Source: Papaver somniferum (Eukaryota; Streptophyta; Magnoliopsida; Ranunculales; Papaveraceae). From it: a DNA stretch of 64,000 bases. The notes below the pieces were generated by a model that searched no databases, was not told the DNA's origin, and saw nothing but the letters and a program-made list of their open reading frames with translations. This document shows, in pieces, positions 22,090 through 34,685 of the stretch. Both the position numbers and the translations under genes were made by a program. Location of the stretch: assembly GCF_003573695.1 (NCBI RefSeq), contig NC_039363.1, positions 161,650,747-161,714,746 on the forward strand. Reading direction: 5' to 3'. Within the stretch, counting starts at the first letter, position 1, and each line of letters begins with the position of its first letter.

Positions 22090-22850
22090 GTTTTTATTGT
22101 TGTTGATCCCGTTTATTGGATCAACTCCTATTGTTGACCCCGTTTATTGGATCAACTCCTATTATTGACCCAATTTTTATTGGATCAACTACTGTTGTTG
22201 ATCCCCTAAATGGGATCAACTATTGTTGTTGACGCCTTTTTTAGGTTGGTGGTAATGACAGTATTATAATTGTATTTGTGTTGGATGTTTTCGATGGTGG
22301 TGGAAGGTATAGTTGTAGTGGTGGTTATTTGTATTTTGCGGCAGTGGTGGTGTACGTTAGGGCAGTGATAAATATTGCTTTGAATGGTGTTTATGTTTTT
22401 ATGGGATTGATTGTTGTTGTTGATCCATTTTATGGGTTGTTGACCCAATTTTTATGGGATCAACTATGGTTGTTGATCCATCTATGAGATCAACTCCCGT
22501 TGTTGACCCAATTTTTTATGGATCAACTACTGTTGTTGATCCTTTCAACTCCTATTGTTGACAATATTTCCTTGGATAAGTATAATCATGCTTGTAGTTT
22601 AAATCATGCTTTGTAGTTTGAATCATGTAAATTTCTTCCAATGTTGAACTTGTGGTGCAATGGTAGCATGACTGACTCCATGTCAGATGATGTGTGTTCG
22701 ACTCACGCCAAGTTCACTCTATTTACATGGATCAACTTTTATTGTTGATCCACTAAATTGGATCAACTGCCGTTGTTGATCCCCTAAACTGGATCAACTT
22801 CTATTGTTGATTCTATTTTTATTTGGATCAACTACTGTTGTTGACACAAA
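22090..22850. repeat. minisatellite of GTTGATCC / GGATCAAC units
   Basis: Units of about 28-30 bp combine GTTGTTGATCC or GTTGTTGACCC with GGATCAACT, so that each unit can form a small hairpin. They occur in three clusters: about 22095-22235, 22415-22565 and 22735-22850. The clusters are separated by unrelated sequence. Confidence 0.85.
22646..22716 (+). tRNA. tRNA-Trp(CCA)-like sequence, gene or pseudogene
   Basis: A 71-base cloverleaf can be drawn. The acceptor stem GAACTTG/CAAGTTC is fully paired. The D arm is GTGC...GCAT, the anticodon stem ACTGA/TCAGA has one mismatch, and the loop CTCCATG gives anticodon CCA at 22678-22680. The T arm GTGTG-TTCGACT-CACGC has one G-T pair, and the discriminator base is A. 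Order and loops match plant tRNA-Trp, including the AATGGTAGC stretch and a B-box-like GTTCGA. Against function: the base after the anticodon is T where a purine is usual, the variable loop is one base short, and the next TTTT is some 20 bases downstream. Confidence 0.5.
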
Positions 22851-22874
22851 AATATTTGAACCAATGGTGGCGGC

Positions 22875-23060
22875 GGGGGGGGGGGGGGGGGGGGGAAACT
22901 AGTGGTGGTGGCAGCAACGTACTAGTGGTGGTAGAGGACTGGTGGTGGTGAAGGAGTGGTGGTGGCGGTTGGTAGGTGGTGGTTGTTTTTTTTATACGGT
23001 GGTGGGTGGTGGTTGTTGAACGGTGGTGGTGGAATGGTAGTTGATGTTGGTGGTGGTGAT
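22875..23060. repeat. G21 homopolymer followed by GGTGGT-rich tract
   Basis: A run of 21 G at 22875-22895, then many GGTGG blocks to about 23060. It is G-quadruplex prone by composition. Run length is assembly-sensitive. Confidence 0.9.
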
Positions 23061-23220
23061 GCTAGTGGTAGAGGAAGAAATTTGTTCCATTTTGAAATAA
23101 AGAAAAATATTATATGAGTGAGGATATTAATGTAGTCTAATTTTAAATGGATAAGGTTATTAAAAAGTAGGGACAAATTTATTGTTGTATAAGAATATAT
23201 TTATTGGGTGTCAAAAATAT

Positions 23221-25379
23221 GAACATATAAATAATGTACCCTAACCAAAATGTCAAACTCAAAAGGAAATAAATCTAGTCTTATGTCCTCTGTATTTGGA
23301 GAGAGAGTAATCTAAAAATGCGACGGTAAACGAAAAAGGTAGTAAGTGGATATATCGATGATTGAGGTGATGTTTATTTATTTTTTATTTATTTTTCTTC
23401 TCAATGATTCAAATATGTATTTTCTTCATAGAGACGATTACGCATTATCACACTCTAATTGAGTTTAAATTAAATTGCTAGTTTCTTATTTTTTAAGTTG
23501 TTTTGGGGATTCTGTAAAAGGAGAAATTTTTTATTTTATGCATATAAAATTTTAACCAGTATGTATGCTGGATAGTTTTTATGAGTTCTATTTTTGTGAA
23601 TATAGCTTTTTTGATTCTTTTACTTATAATCCTGTTACTAAAAACTTGTTAATGGCGTACTGTCGAAGATAGTTATTTCATTTTAGTCTTGTATGTATGT
23701 CTTTCCTTGTTTTAATTAAAGATTATATTTTACGATATATGATATTTTTTATCTTGTTCTCGCAAAATTATGATACTTACATAAAATTTTATACTATTTA
23801 TACCTAACACAAAGAAAATTGTGATGATACTTATATAAATAACTATTTATTCAAGGTTTATTGTAGTAGTGTTCCAAAATTTAAGGAGGACAATTATAAA
23901 ATCTCATAAATTTCTGATCCCCACTGTTTTCTCGATCACGACTGTTTATGCGTGATTCAATATTAATAATGGATGATTATTTCAATGGTATGATTTCCCT
24001 CAACAAATGAGAATAATATAATATAAAAACTTTCGCGAAATTAGCGCAATGCAACCTCCTTAAAATAGAGAGGGATTTGATACATCACAACCATAACACC
24101 CTCACACCCCCAACCACAAAAAGAAAGACTTTTACGAAATTAGCGCAATACAACCTCCTTAGAATAGAGAGGGATTTTGAGAACACAAACTAAATTCCGT
24201 CTTTTTCGCTTTTAGAAGTTGAAAAACAACCTCATTCTGAAGTGACATCCAAACAAGCTATTATCAAAAGCACAAGTTAGAAGCAAAATATTCTTACTTC
24301 GTAGAAAGTCAAATTTTTTTATTTCTAAAAATCATTTTGAAATTGTGAATCCAAACAAACTTATATTATTTTCCTTCTACAAATCGAGAAACAACCCATA
24401 GAACCACGTCCAAACATATTACAGACTATAAGTTACAATGTTGTGGTCAATTCCTTAGAACATAGTCAAGGGATTCCGTTCGAGAAATATTCTACCATTG
24501 ATTCACCGACCGAATTCGAGTTTATGTCTCAGTCGTGCAGAGGTGGTATGGGCGTGAACGACACCCACCGTAGTAAAGAAAGATACTAACCTGAACTGAT
24601 GAAGTGGGGGACCCAGTAATGAATCTGTTAGAAACTGTAGGATTTGACTAGTAGTATATACGTACAGATAATAAGCCATTCGCATTAAAGGCATGTAACA
24701 GTCGGAAATGCTATGCCTATAAATTTATCAGCAACAACGAGTTCGGCTGCTTTGGCCTTCAGTTCTATATAGTAGTACTGCCTGTGTAGGGCATGGTTGC
24801 CCTGTAATTCCGTATCTCTATAGATTTTAAAGCAAACGTATATTCTTCGTCTTCTTCATCCGGTCTCAACATGTAACTAGAGTAGGCAATCTACTTCCAA
24901 GAACTACTTGACGTGTTGTAGTGTTTTTTTGCAAAGGAAGTGGACATGAAATTAAGAGGAGAACAAGTGGCAGGTTTATTAGTTTGAATAATTAATCTTT
25001 CTGAACAAAATTTAATTCAAACCTGATTATGTACAACCCCATGGAGCATTTTCTTACATTTGAACGTCCGTCCGTCCATGCTAGATCAAGTTACTGGTCA
25101 TTCCGTTTGTTACTAGACATGAAATAAGACTTTCCATCTGTAAGTCCTTCTTTGCATGTAAAATTCCCAAACTTTTTTTCTACAAAATTCCATTTATGCA
25201 GAAAGAAGACATTTTCACGCAACAGATGTTCCTTTCAAGCTAATAAAGTGTGGAATTAAAGAATTCGTTGCTTGTGATTCTTCCCAAGAATCCAACCATG
25301 CCGTTCCCTCCTGTCTATGAAACACGATATCCAACATATACTGACCACTGTTTTCCATTCCGCCGTTTGAAAAAGAAAA
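23221..25379. other. intergenic, with one spaced 52-bp duplication
   Basis: A 52-bp block (TTAGCGCAATGCAACCTCCT ... AGAGAGGGATTT) at 24029-24080 recurs at 24128-24180 with few changes. The rest is AT-rich and I see no gene. The frame at 24503-24694 is not family-like. Confidence 0.5.
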
Positions 25380-25383
25380 GGGC

Positions 25384-25395
25384 GGGTATATAATA
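25384..25395 (+). promoter_or_regulatory. candidate TATA box of the gene at 25660
   Basis: GGTATATAATATTT lies about 270 bases before the start codon. It is followed by a CT-rich leader and an A23 run (25494-25516) typical of plant 5' leaders. Confidence 0.45.
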
Positions 25396-25659
25396 TTTCA
25401 AATGAGAATTTATTTTCCATGTCGGATTAAAAAAACTCTCTTCCCCATTCTCTCTTCGATTTTCGTGCCATTCTCTCTCTGTCTTCTTCTCTCAAAAAAA
25501 AAAAAAAAAAAAAAAACCCACAGACAAACTCTCTCGTATAGAGACTATCACTAGACACACAAATCCGAAAACTAAATCTCTCTTTCTTCTCTTTCTACAA
25601 AACTAGGGTTTGGGGAATTTTGTTTTGAGAATCATCGATTCTGCATTGCTGTTTTCATC

Positions 25660-26947
25660 ATGGAACAAGATCACCTCCTAAAGAGATGCATATTCTCACC
25701 AAGGTAACAATCCCTCATTGTTAATACCATTCTGATGTTGTTTATTTGACTACATTCTTCTTTGATTTCCGTATTCAGTATCTAATTTCTCCTATAAAAA
25801 AAAGAAGCTACTGTGATTTCTTAGATATGGGTACTTTAAAATAACTTAATTTTTTGATTTGGATTTTGATTTTTCTTATAAGTTAAAACTGATTAAATGT
25901 GGTATTTCAAGTAAAGGGTTGGTAACAAAAGTGGGGTTTATGACTATGAGGTTCATTGATTTTTTTGTATACACAAAAACGTTAATGCAGGTTGAAAAAT
26001 AGAAATGTTGAAAAGGGCATTTTTAGTTAGTTTCAATCTCAACCTGTAGATTTGTGTAACAAAGGGTATAAGATCTCAAATACGAGGAAATCTGGAGCAA
26101 GATTTCTGTTTGAGATACTTCAACTTTTTGTACAAGTCGGATTTGTCAGCTTAAGATCCATATAAGTTGATTTGAAGTTTAAGTCTAGAACAACCTAACC
26201 ATTATTATGGTACATTTCTTCAGAATTGCAGTCTCTTGCTTTCGTTATGCATGTTAAATTTTATAGGAGAATTCTGGCCTTATTCAAATTGTTGCTTTAT
26301 TGTTAGTTGTTCTATTGTATCTGTATGCATGCGGATGTCTGGGGAGATTAATCATAGATGTAGATGTAGTTTTCTTGATGACTAACTATATCATAGTTAA
26401 TTGTCAATAGGTCAAATAGTTCGTTTTTGCATGTTATATGTTTGTACTGCCAGAATGCACCATCTCAAAATAAATCCAAAAGTTGCAGCTTCCTGCAGTT
26501 TCAGTGGTCTCTCTACAATTGTGGATGACCTATCTTATGTAAAACACCACAATCTTCAATCCTGACATTTTGTCTGTCCGCCTTTATAATTCTTCTTGAG
26601 AAGCCATTAGTCTTTAGGTAACAAAGAACTAAGGTCTTAAACAATCTCCCTTTTTCTGTTCATTAAGTAAAAAACAATCTTGTGTTGATGGACAAAAGAT
26701 AAATGGGGCGTTGAAGGTGGTAAAATTGCTTCTTTATCCTGTTCTCACCCTTCATTAATGATCAAGCAGAAGATGTGACACCTAGAGTCATCTTACCCTC
26801 CTTCATTTAGTATTCCTTTGATTGAATCTTTTTCCTTCCAGTTTTACCTATCCAGCTAATAAGCCTCAGCTGTTGCCAACTGTGCTTGATACTCATCAAG
26901 GAGAGTATGAGACATCAGATGAACAAATTACTTCTCTCCAAACTTGG
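25660..26947 (+). CDS. first two coding exons of an unidentified gene
   Basis: The ATG at 25660 follows a pyrimidine-rich leader. Exon 1 (25660-25703, MEQDHLLKRCIFSP) ends at AG|GTAACA. Exon 2 (26842-26947) starts after CTTCCAG and ends at TGG|GTAAGA. The two join in frame to 50 codons with no stop. The joined peptide is hydrophilic and I do not recognise it. Later exons are not certain. One candidate is 29084-29142, which after CTAG reads FKDENHACHKTDALFQHF and stops. The gene may be intact with exons I cannot call, or truncated. Confidence 0.5.
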
Positions 26948-29900
26948 GTAAGAGATCGTTCGTTGTTCATTACAAGGACCGGCAGCCAGGCATTGTATAT
27001 GAGGTCTGATCAAATTTGGAAGAGCAGACACTGCCAAGTTGCTTTAGCCGATCAATGAGGTGAGGGCCTCATCTGGATTGATTAGGCATCATTCTGATTT
27101 CACCCTTAGTCACCAGATTCGTGAAAGGTGATCACGAATTTCCCCGATATCCGCACTCCTCACACTCCTCAGTCAAAGTTGTGTTGGGAGCACGCTCCTA
27201 ACAAGGGAGATTCACGCTCCTAACATGGAAGGAGCGTTAAACTTATACCCACACAATATCCAAGTTTAATACCCACACAATTTTCATGTTTTTTGTTATT
27301 AGAAAAATGATTTTGACTTCTGTATATCACTCTAGCAGTTCTAGAGAAATCTAATTGTTTTTTTCCCGATCTAGAAGTTCTAAGGACATCCGACTATAAT
27401 CTATTAATCTATATAACCCATAGACTCTTCAATACCTCAATAACCAAAAGAAATTTTCTGTCTCTTATTCTCTTTTTTTTTCCATGGATGCTTCTAATTC
27501 CGATCTCGTTCCCGACCCAGCTCTTGCTCCTGGTGACTAAGATTTCACCTATTGAGATCTTGAAATTTCTAGAATTCGGAGAGAGACAGGCAGAAAGACT
27601 GAGTAAGTGAAGATGATTTGGCCTGTTTTGATCTCACATAATCTCTATTTAGTCCTGTTGATTCTGCATGTAGGACAGTTCATCTTTGAGCCATACTTCT
27701 TATTATAGAAGGATGGTGGAAGGGAGATGAAGTGAGATTGGCACAACCACGGAGAAAGGAAGAAAGTTAGTATAATCTGTTCTGTAAAAGTAATGTTTGT
27801 AAAGCTGCCTTTACTTAAAGTAACCTTTAAGTTTCTTAAGATCGGTCTGCACGTGTCCTGTCTTTTATGATTAACTTGTCTCTTTCCTAAGATATATAGG
27901 CGATAAGTTAGAATCCAGGTCAGATGATTTGGACTATTTGGCCTTGGATTAGCAATGAACAATTTGTGTTCCGATCCCGAGTCAGTGAATCTTATTGTAG
28001 AGCTGAGTGATGCATCAAACATATTTCATACACCATTTAAGTCAAACATATCACATCTAAACTTATTGCCACACTGAACATAAAACAGCTACACGTCTGC
28101 TCTGTTTCATTCTTTTTAGCATATTGGTTATCTGGTGATTCTTAGAAATTTACATCTATTGGAGAAGTTGACCAGAATTAAAATTTACAAGGTACCCAAC
28201 AGAACCATCATGTTGTTAATATAAACAATTGAATATTTGCATTCGATTTGCTTATTCCCAACAATATTTTTTTTTTTGCAATGTATAGTACTTAATTATA
28301 TTTAGCAAAACTGAGTTAACAAACGTGATTATAAGAATGATGTACTCCATGTGTTATGTCAATCATTCAAATATGTGTTGTTGTTCCGCCTGAAGCAGAC
28401 TATTCCTTATCACGTGCAGTTATTGTTTTTTTCACCTGGCATCTGGTTCAGGGAATTTATCCTGATATCTGAGGTTGTTATAGGCAGCAGCAGTGATGAC
28501 TCCTCTTTGGTATACTGGAGTGGATCTCCAGTGTTTAAAACCAAATATTCCTTCTGGCTTAATGAACACTTAGTGTATACAGCGAATAACTTCATGCTCT
28601 TTAGTAGTCAAATAGTTTTGCTGATTCTTTTAGTAGTGCAATTACTTGGTTATATAAAGCATATCCTTGCCAGTTCATGAGACGACAACTACCTGTTTCC
28701 TGTATTTGTATCATCTTCTCCTTTTTAATTCTTCTTTTATGATTTTGGTCTTCCCTCATTTGTATATTCATGCCCTTATATTTAAACAAAGACATATTTA
28801 ATTTCCATGTTTGGATGTATTAATTACTGGATTCCGTGCACTATATATACTTGCCTCTTATTTGTATAGGTGAAAGGTTTTACAACATATCTTTCTTTCA
28901 ATAAATGAGTATCAAATCTGCAGCATTGTACATTTTCTGGAGATGCCATTATTAGGAAGTTAATGGACTCCTTTCTAATTTTTCCTGGTGAATGGTGAAT
29001 TTGTAGTAGTATTCGCTAGAACTGTATTTCATTTGGAGCGCTTTCTGCACATGTACCTTATACTATTTTTGTTTCTCATTGCTAGGTTCAAAGATGAGAA
29101 TCATGCTTGCCATAAGACTGATGCGTTGTTCCAGCATTTTTAATGAAAGAGTTGTGTTAAAACTTATGGAGTCTATGTACTGATAAGTAAGTAGAAGTTG
29201 AAGTAGGGAATGAAGCCAATGGTCCGGTCTCCTATATATATCTGTATCATATTTACAATTACATGTAATGGATTCAGTTGTTCCAGAATTATTTGGATCT
29301 GACTGCATCATTTTGAATATGTATCCTCTTTATTGTTTTTTATCTTTAACTTGTCCTGTCATTGAATATTTGAAACTATGCATCTAAAATTTATGCATCT
29401 TTAATGAAAGTGAATTCCGACTGAATTAGGTTAATCACAAAACTTTTATTATTTCTGATGGTAAACATGCATAATAGAGTTCTGCAAGGGAAAATTTATC
29501 CCAGATGATTTGTCTATATGCTACTTGAGGATGTCTAGGATCCTTGAAAAGGTGAGATTGCTACCTGTTTTAATCTCACTATTTCAGACTGTCAGTTGAT
29601 TCGGTCTTGGATGTGAGGACATTTCATCTATTTTATGGCGTTCTTATAATCCTAACTTTGCATCCGTTTTGTTTCACATTTTCGCATGTATGTGGTAAAG
29701 TCCGTACAAATGCACGTTCATAGAGAAGGTTTCAGAATATAGCACATGTGCCAGTGAGATCATTTTCTTTATGCTTCGAACAGTGCAAGGACAGGCAAGC
29801 CTGGACCTCAAAGAGTCCATACGATTATTCAAGGAAGAAAATTATAATTAACCATTTTGTTGATCCTCTTACAGCAGACTACTACTTATCACAAATCCAA

Positions 29901-30029
29901 TTGAAATCAATAAATTGCTGAAAAACATACAATCCATCAACAACAAACAGTCTTACACAACTTAACTATGTCTGGTTTCTTAAAAAAAGGAGGGAAACAA
30001 GGCGAACCAGTACAATCATGCAGTGTTAT
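26948..30029. other. intron and downstream DNA of the unidentified gene; no other gene recognised
   Basis: The stretch is T-rich like plant introns. A short frame at 27484-27540 (MDASNSDLVPDPALAPGD) reads like a protein start but stops after 18 codons. A candidate last exon is at 29084-29142. Nothing else is family-like. Confidence 0.35.
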
Positions 30030-30619
30030 TCATATCCTCATGCTGTCAAGGGATGATTTTCCATCGAGTTTACGTGAATAATATTTCCTTGAGATGCTTC
30101 AAGAAAAATAAAAATAAAATTCCTTAAGAGAACCTCACAGGACTTGATTCTTCCAAACAAGGCTGATGTTTTTGGGGCGATCATGCTAGGTAATGGACTG
30201 ATTTTTGACTCTAGTTTAGGGTAGTGAAATGTTGCAACTGAGAGCCTCTCATTTCTTGAGTTTATCGTTGCCCGATGCTCAACACTCTGGTAGCCGCCGT
30301 TCTGTTAAAAGGAAAGCAGGAAAGATAGAGTCAGAAGACTCCACTCCATTGAGTTGAAGGAGGATTGTCAAACCTCCAAAGTCCGAATGTGGCGTACAGC
30401 CCATGACGAGGTCTGATTGAGTGCAAGGAGGATAGTAATTCATCCTGATTGCTTGCATTCCACCTTCAAAAACTTCGGCCATAACCCCACTCTCAATTTT
30501 TAAAGCTTTACACATCATCTCGAGGAGTGTCATAGCTAGTTTACTCACTTCTGATATGTAGGATTCGATTGCATCCCTGCATATAAGAAGAGCTAAAAAC
30601 TGGATAGCATGTCCTATGT

Positions 30620-30760
30620 TGTGCGAGGCGCCAAGCCTTAGCCTAGCGCCTAAGCGAGCCTAGAAGAAAAAAGAAAGTTCACACTTCGACGCCTTGGGCG
30701 TTTTTATTAGCTAGGACCCCTTGCACAGCTCGTGCGCCTAGCTCGCCTTTCACAGTATAA
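30620..30760. repeat. GGCGCC-rich repeat inside intron 2 of the dioxygenase pseudogene
   Basis: A GC-rich block of CGAGGCGCCAAGCCTTAGCC type with internal inverted symmetry (GGCGCC, CTTGGGCG). Its base composition is unlike the surrounding intron. Similar blocks are common in plant genomes; I cannot name the family. Confidence 0.45.
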
Positions 30761-30859
30761 ATAAGCTAAACCAAACACTAGAATGAAATGACATATCAGT
30801 AAAAGCAAGAGAGAGCGGTAACCTGAGAGGTAGAGGGAGTTCTGGAAATAAATGTGGCT

Positions 30860-30864
30860 TCCTC
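30860..30864 (+). repeat. target-site duplication TCCTC, left of Copia TE1
   Basis: Matches TCCTC at 35902-35906. Both copies lie in coding sequence of the dioxygenase pseudogene. Confidence 0.85.
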
Positions 30865-31191
30865 AGAGAATTGTTATGTCCTCATGATGATCAAGATTAA
30901 CAGTGAGAACAAGAAATTAAGAAGATGAAAAAATATTATTACAGGTAAAGGTTAATACACAGAAAAAACAAGATACAGACAACAACTGATTTGGACAGTA
31001 TTAATACAGGAGTGTTGTCTCAGTAATTGCCTAGGATTCTAATAATAAAGTCAACAAAGCTGGCTTGACTTGACAATATCCTAGTATCCTATTAGCCCCC
31101 CTCAAACTGATAAAGGGTTACCTGTAATCAGTTTGGAAAAAGAAAAAGAAAGACAAAGCTCAACAAACAGACAAATCTAATAAACTGAGCA

Positions 31192-32700
31192 TCAAAAAAT
31201 TACAACAACAGAAGTATGAAGAGAAGAATCTTGAGTAACAGCAAAAGAAGAAACTTCAGAATCAGGAGGTAAGTTTGCAGAAGAAATTGTTGGTGTAGAA
31301 ACCCCCAACAACTGATGAAGGAGAGAAGTAAACATAGGAGCACAAAGACCCTTTGTGAACAAGTCTGCTAACTGATTCTCTGAAGCAATGTGTTGAACTG
31401 TTAGAAATCCACTCCTGATAAGTTCTCTAACAACATGATAGTGTATCTTTATATGTTTTGCCATGGAATAAGAAACTTGATTAGCACACAGATAAATGGC
31501 ACTAGTATTATCACAATATAAAGTAATTGGCTTCACTAAAACAATATGCAACTCAGACAGCAGAGAAGAAAGTCATTCAAGTTCAGCAGTGGCAACTGAT
31601 AAAGCTTTGTATTCTGCTTCAGCTGTGGATCTGGACACAGTAGGTTGCTTTTTTCTTGACCAAGAAATTAAAGAAGAACCAAGAAAAACTGCATAACCAC
31701 AAGTTGATCTTGTTGTCTCACGACAATTTCCCCAATCAGAATCAGTGTAAGCAGTTAGAGTTTGTATATCCCTTTTTCTCATTGTAATGCCATAACCAAT
31801 AGTACCCTTGATGTATCTGAGGATTCTTTTTACCAATAACAAATGAATATTAGTTGGTGCATGCATATATTGACTAACATAATTCACCCCAAAGCAAATG
31901 TCTGGTCTAGTTAAGCATAAATATTGTAACATTCCTACCAAGGTTCTATATTCTGAAGCATTAGTCAACAAAATACCTTCATTTATAGAGACTCTTGGAC
32001 CTTTTGCCACTGGAGTAGAACAAGCATTACATTCTAACATTTGTGCTTTTCCCAGCAACTCAAGTGTATATTTATTTTGAGTCAGCTTAATACTATCTCC
32101 ATCTCTTACTGCTTCTATTCCAAGAAAGAAATGTAAATTCCCAAGCTCTTTCATTGCAAAAGCATCACTCAAAAATGTAATCAGATGAGAAAGCAAAGCA
32201 TCAGAAGATCCAGTAAGTATAATATCATCAACATAGAGCAATAAAACCATCATATCAGCACCAACAGTATAAACAAACATGGAAAAATCTGAGACTGTTC
32301 TGACAAAACCATAAGAAAGCAAAGTTGCACTAAATTTATCAAACCAAGCCCTTGGTGCTTGTTTTAAGCCATATAAACTCTTTTTCAAATGACAAACTTT
32401 ATGTGGAAACTCAGAGCTAACAAATCCTGGTGGTTGTATCATGTAAACATTTTCAGTTAAATCTCCATGTAAAAAAACATTAGATACATCTAATTGCTTA
32501 ATTGACCAACTTCTAGTAACTGCAGTGGTTATAACTACTCTTACAGTGGTAGCTTTAACCACAGGACTAAAAGTCTCATCATAATCTATTCCGTCTTGCC
32601 GATTATATCCTTGTGCAACCAATCTTGATTTTAACCTATCAACTGTACCATCTGCCTTGAGATTAACTCTATAAACCCATTTACATCCTAAAATATTCAT
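31192..32700 (-). pseudogene. pol: TE1 reverse transcriptase and RNase H
   Basis: The frame begins at GCKWVYRVNLKADG and contains LDVSNVFLHGDL (motif A), QAPRAWFDKFS, and LLLYVDDIILTGS with the catalytic YVDD near 32230. RNase H follows with YTDSDWG and SRSTAEAEYKALS. A TGA at 31573-31575 replaces the Trp usual after ATAEL. The frame then resumes (TLYCDNTSAIYL ... NQLADLFTKGL) to 31192. Another Trp-to-stop (TAG, 32725-32727) separates it from the upstream part. Confidence 0.9.
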
Positions 32701-32724
32701 ATGTGGTTCAGGGTATACTAAATC

Positions 32725-33608
32725 CTATGTTCCATTTCTTTGCAAAGCTTCATGTTCATCTGTCATTGAAAACTGCCAATCTGGAATTTGTATTGCCTCC
32801 TTAAAGTTCTTTGGCTCAGATGGAACAGTCAATAATGAAGTGAAAGCAGAAGGAATGGGATGAGGAAATGAATGATACATAACATGATCAGGATAAGAGT
32901 TTGGTTTTAAAATTCCTCTTTGAGACCTTGTAACAATAGAAGAAGAAGGTAAAGAAAATGATGGTTGAACAACAGAAATAACTTTAGCAATAACAACAGG
33001 ATTTGCATTGGAAGAAGCATCTGAGTTGAAGTAAAACTCATTTTCAAAAAATACAACATGTCTAGAAACATAAGTTTTCTTAGAGATAGGATTATAACAC
33101 TTGTATCCTTTATGCAAAGAGCTATATCCAAGAAAAATGCACTTGACAGATTTTGGTGATAATTTATAAACTCTTGAATGTCCTAAAAAAAGGATAACAA
33201 ATGCAACCAAATACTTTGAGAAGAGAGTAATCAGGTGAAGAGTTATATAAAACTTGAAATGGAGATGTGCCATGAAGAACATGAGTAGGAGTTCTGTTTA
33301 TGAGATATGTTGCAGTTAAGAAAGCATCATACCAATATTCCTTAGGACAAAAAGCATTAAAAAGCAATGTATTTCCCATTTCAACAATATGTCTTTGGTT
33401 TTTTTTCTGCCAGACCATTTTGTTCTGGAGTCTTTGGGCAAGAAATTCTAATTTGAATACCAAAAGAATCTAAAAATTGTTTAAAACCACCTTTTACAAG
33501 ATCACTAGCACCATCAGTTTGAAAGGAAATAATTTTGGATTTGAACATATTTTCAGTTAAACTTTTGAAGTGTTTAAAACATTGTAGTGCATCGGTTTTA
33601 AGTTGCAT
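32725..33608 (-). pseudogene. pol: TE1 integrase, C-terminal half
   Basis: Overlapping broken frames carry integrase landmarks: SFQTDGASDLVKGGF (the TDNGGEF region, altered), SCPKTPEQNGLAE (catalytic-Glu helix changed), EYWYDAFLTATYLINRTPT, and KCIFLGYSSLHKGYKCY. At least two frameshifts occur near 33170 and 33400. Confidence 0.8.
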
Positions 33609-33779
33609 AGGATATATCCAGTGAAATATACTAAAATCATCAATTAAAAGTGTATAGTATCTATGACCTGCTAGAGAAGAAACAGGAACAGGACCCCACT
33701 CATCACAATGAACAAGAGCTAAAGGAGAGGAAGCATGAGTGGAAGATAACTGAAAAGGAAGTCTTTTACTTTTTGCTAT

Positions 33780-34484
33780 TTAACATGGATGACAAATTTG
33801 ATTTGAAATAGCAGATTTAAGAATGATGTTTTTAGAAGAATGCAATTGTTGAACAATAGTAGAAGAAGGATGCCATAATCTACTACGCCAAACATCAGGA
33901 GATGCAACAAGAGATGTAAAAGCAGAATGCAAGAATGGAGAAATAATGGGATACAGATTATTGACCATTTTACCCTGAGCCAGGAGAACATTATCATGTA
34001 GACTTCTAATCTCATATCCAAAAGAAGTAAAAGTAATGGAAAATATATTATCCTTAGTAAATCTAGCTACTGATAGTAAATTATGCTTCATGGCTGGAAC
34101 ATAAAGAACATTATCAAGCTTAAAGCTAGTAGTAGATGTATGTAATTTAGTATGACCAGTAAGACATATAGGTAGAGTATTACCATTTCCAATAAGCACA
34201 TTATCCTTGCCTTTATAAGTAGAAGTATTCTGCAGCAATGTTCTATCACCAGTCATATGAGAAGAAGCGCCACTATCAGAAATCCATACTGAATGAGAAG
34301 TAGAAGGATCATCATTAACTGCAACATCATTGACATTGATACTTGTAAAAGCATGTTGAGAAGTACTTGCAGAATGAACTGAATTTGTTGAATGATTTTC
34401 TTGACCATTAGAGTAACATAATGTGCTTGAACATGCTGACCAGTACAAGTACCAGTTGGTGTAGGATGATATCTGAAGAAACAT
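33780..34484 (-). pseudogene. pol: TE1 aspartic protease and GAG-pre-integrase region
   Basis: WISDSGASSHMTGD is the Copia protease active site (DSGAS). DNVLYVPAMKHNLLSVARF follows, then the LWHPSS-type pre-integrase segment ending in CHPC at a stop. Confidence 0.85.
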
Positions 34485-34543
34485 CTTGTTGCAATGTGGC
34501 CATTCTTCTTACATATATGACAGAACATTTTTGAATAATCCAC
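34253..34543 (-). pseudogene. gag: TE1 Gag zinc knuckle region
   Basis: CHICKKNGHIATRC fits CX2CX4HX4C, the nucleocapsid knuckle. It lies in a different frame from both the upstream gag and the downstream protease, so frameshifts separate them. Confidence 0.75.
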
Positions 34544-34685
34544 ATATGGTCTTCTTTCACTTGTTGTATTAGACCCATTTTGATAGTGACCAGTAGAGTT
34601 GTTAGAAGAAGATCCATATTGATACTAACTACCTTTAAAATTTCCACCATTTCCATTCCTATTACTTCCACCACTTCTTCTGTTA

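Larger units (their letters stand above)
21340..23220. mobile_element. probable non-autonomous DNA transposon with GGATCAAC minisatellite
   Basis: The left edge (TATTTTTGATGG, then AAATATCCTTATCACATAAT) matches the inverted right edge (TATTTTTGACACCC, then AAATATATTCTTATACAACA) over roughly 50 positions with gaps. I could not find a convincing target duplication, so the borders are approximate. The interior holds CCACCA-rich tracts (21500-21610), a near-duplicate pair around TGAGATGAAATTAAGATTG (about 21700 and 21895), the minisatellite, the tRNA-like sequence, a G21 run and a GGTGGT-rich tract. No real coding region is visible. Confidence 0.5.

Noticed and set aside
22922..23176. Pro-rich minus-strand frame like an extensin
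   Set aside because: It is produced by the GGTGGT-rich low-complexity tract, with no signal peptide and no SPPPP pattern.
27484..27540. MDASNSDLVPDPALAPGD start-like peptide
   Set aside because: It stops after 18 codons, and I see no splice donor that would extend it.
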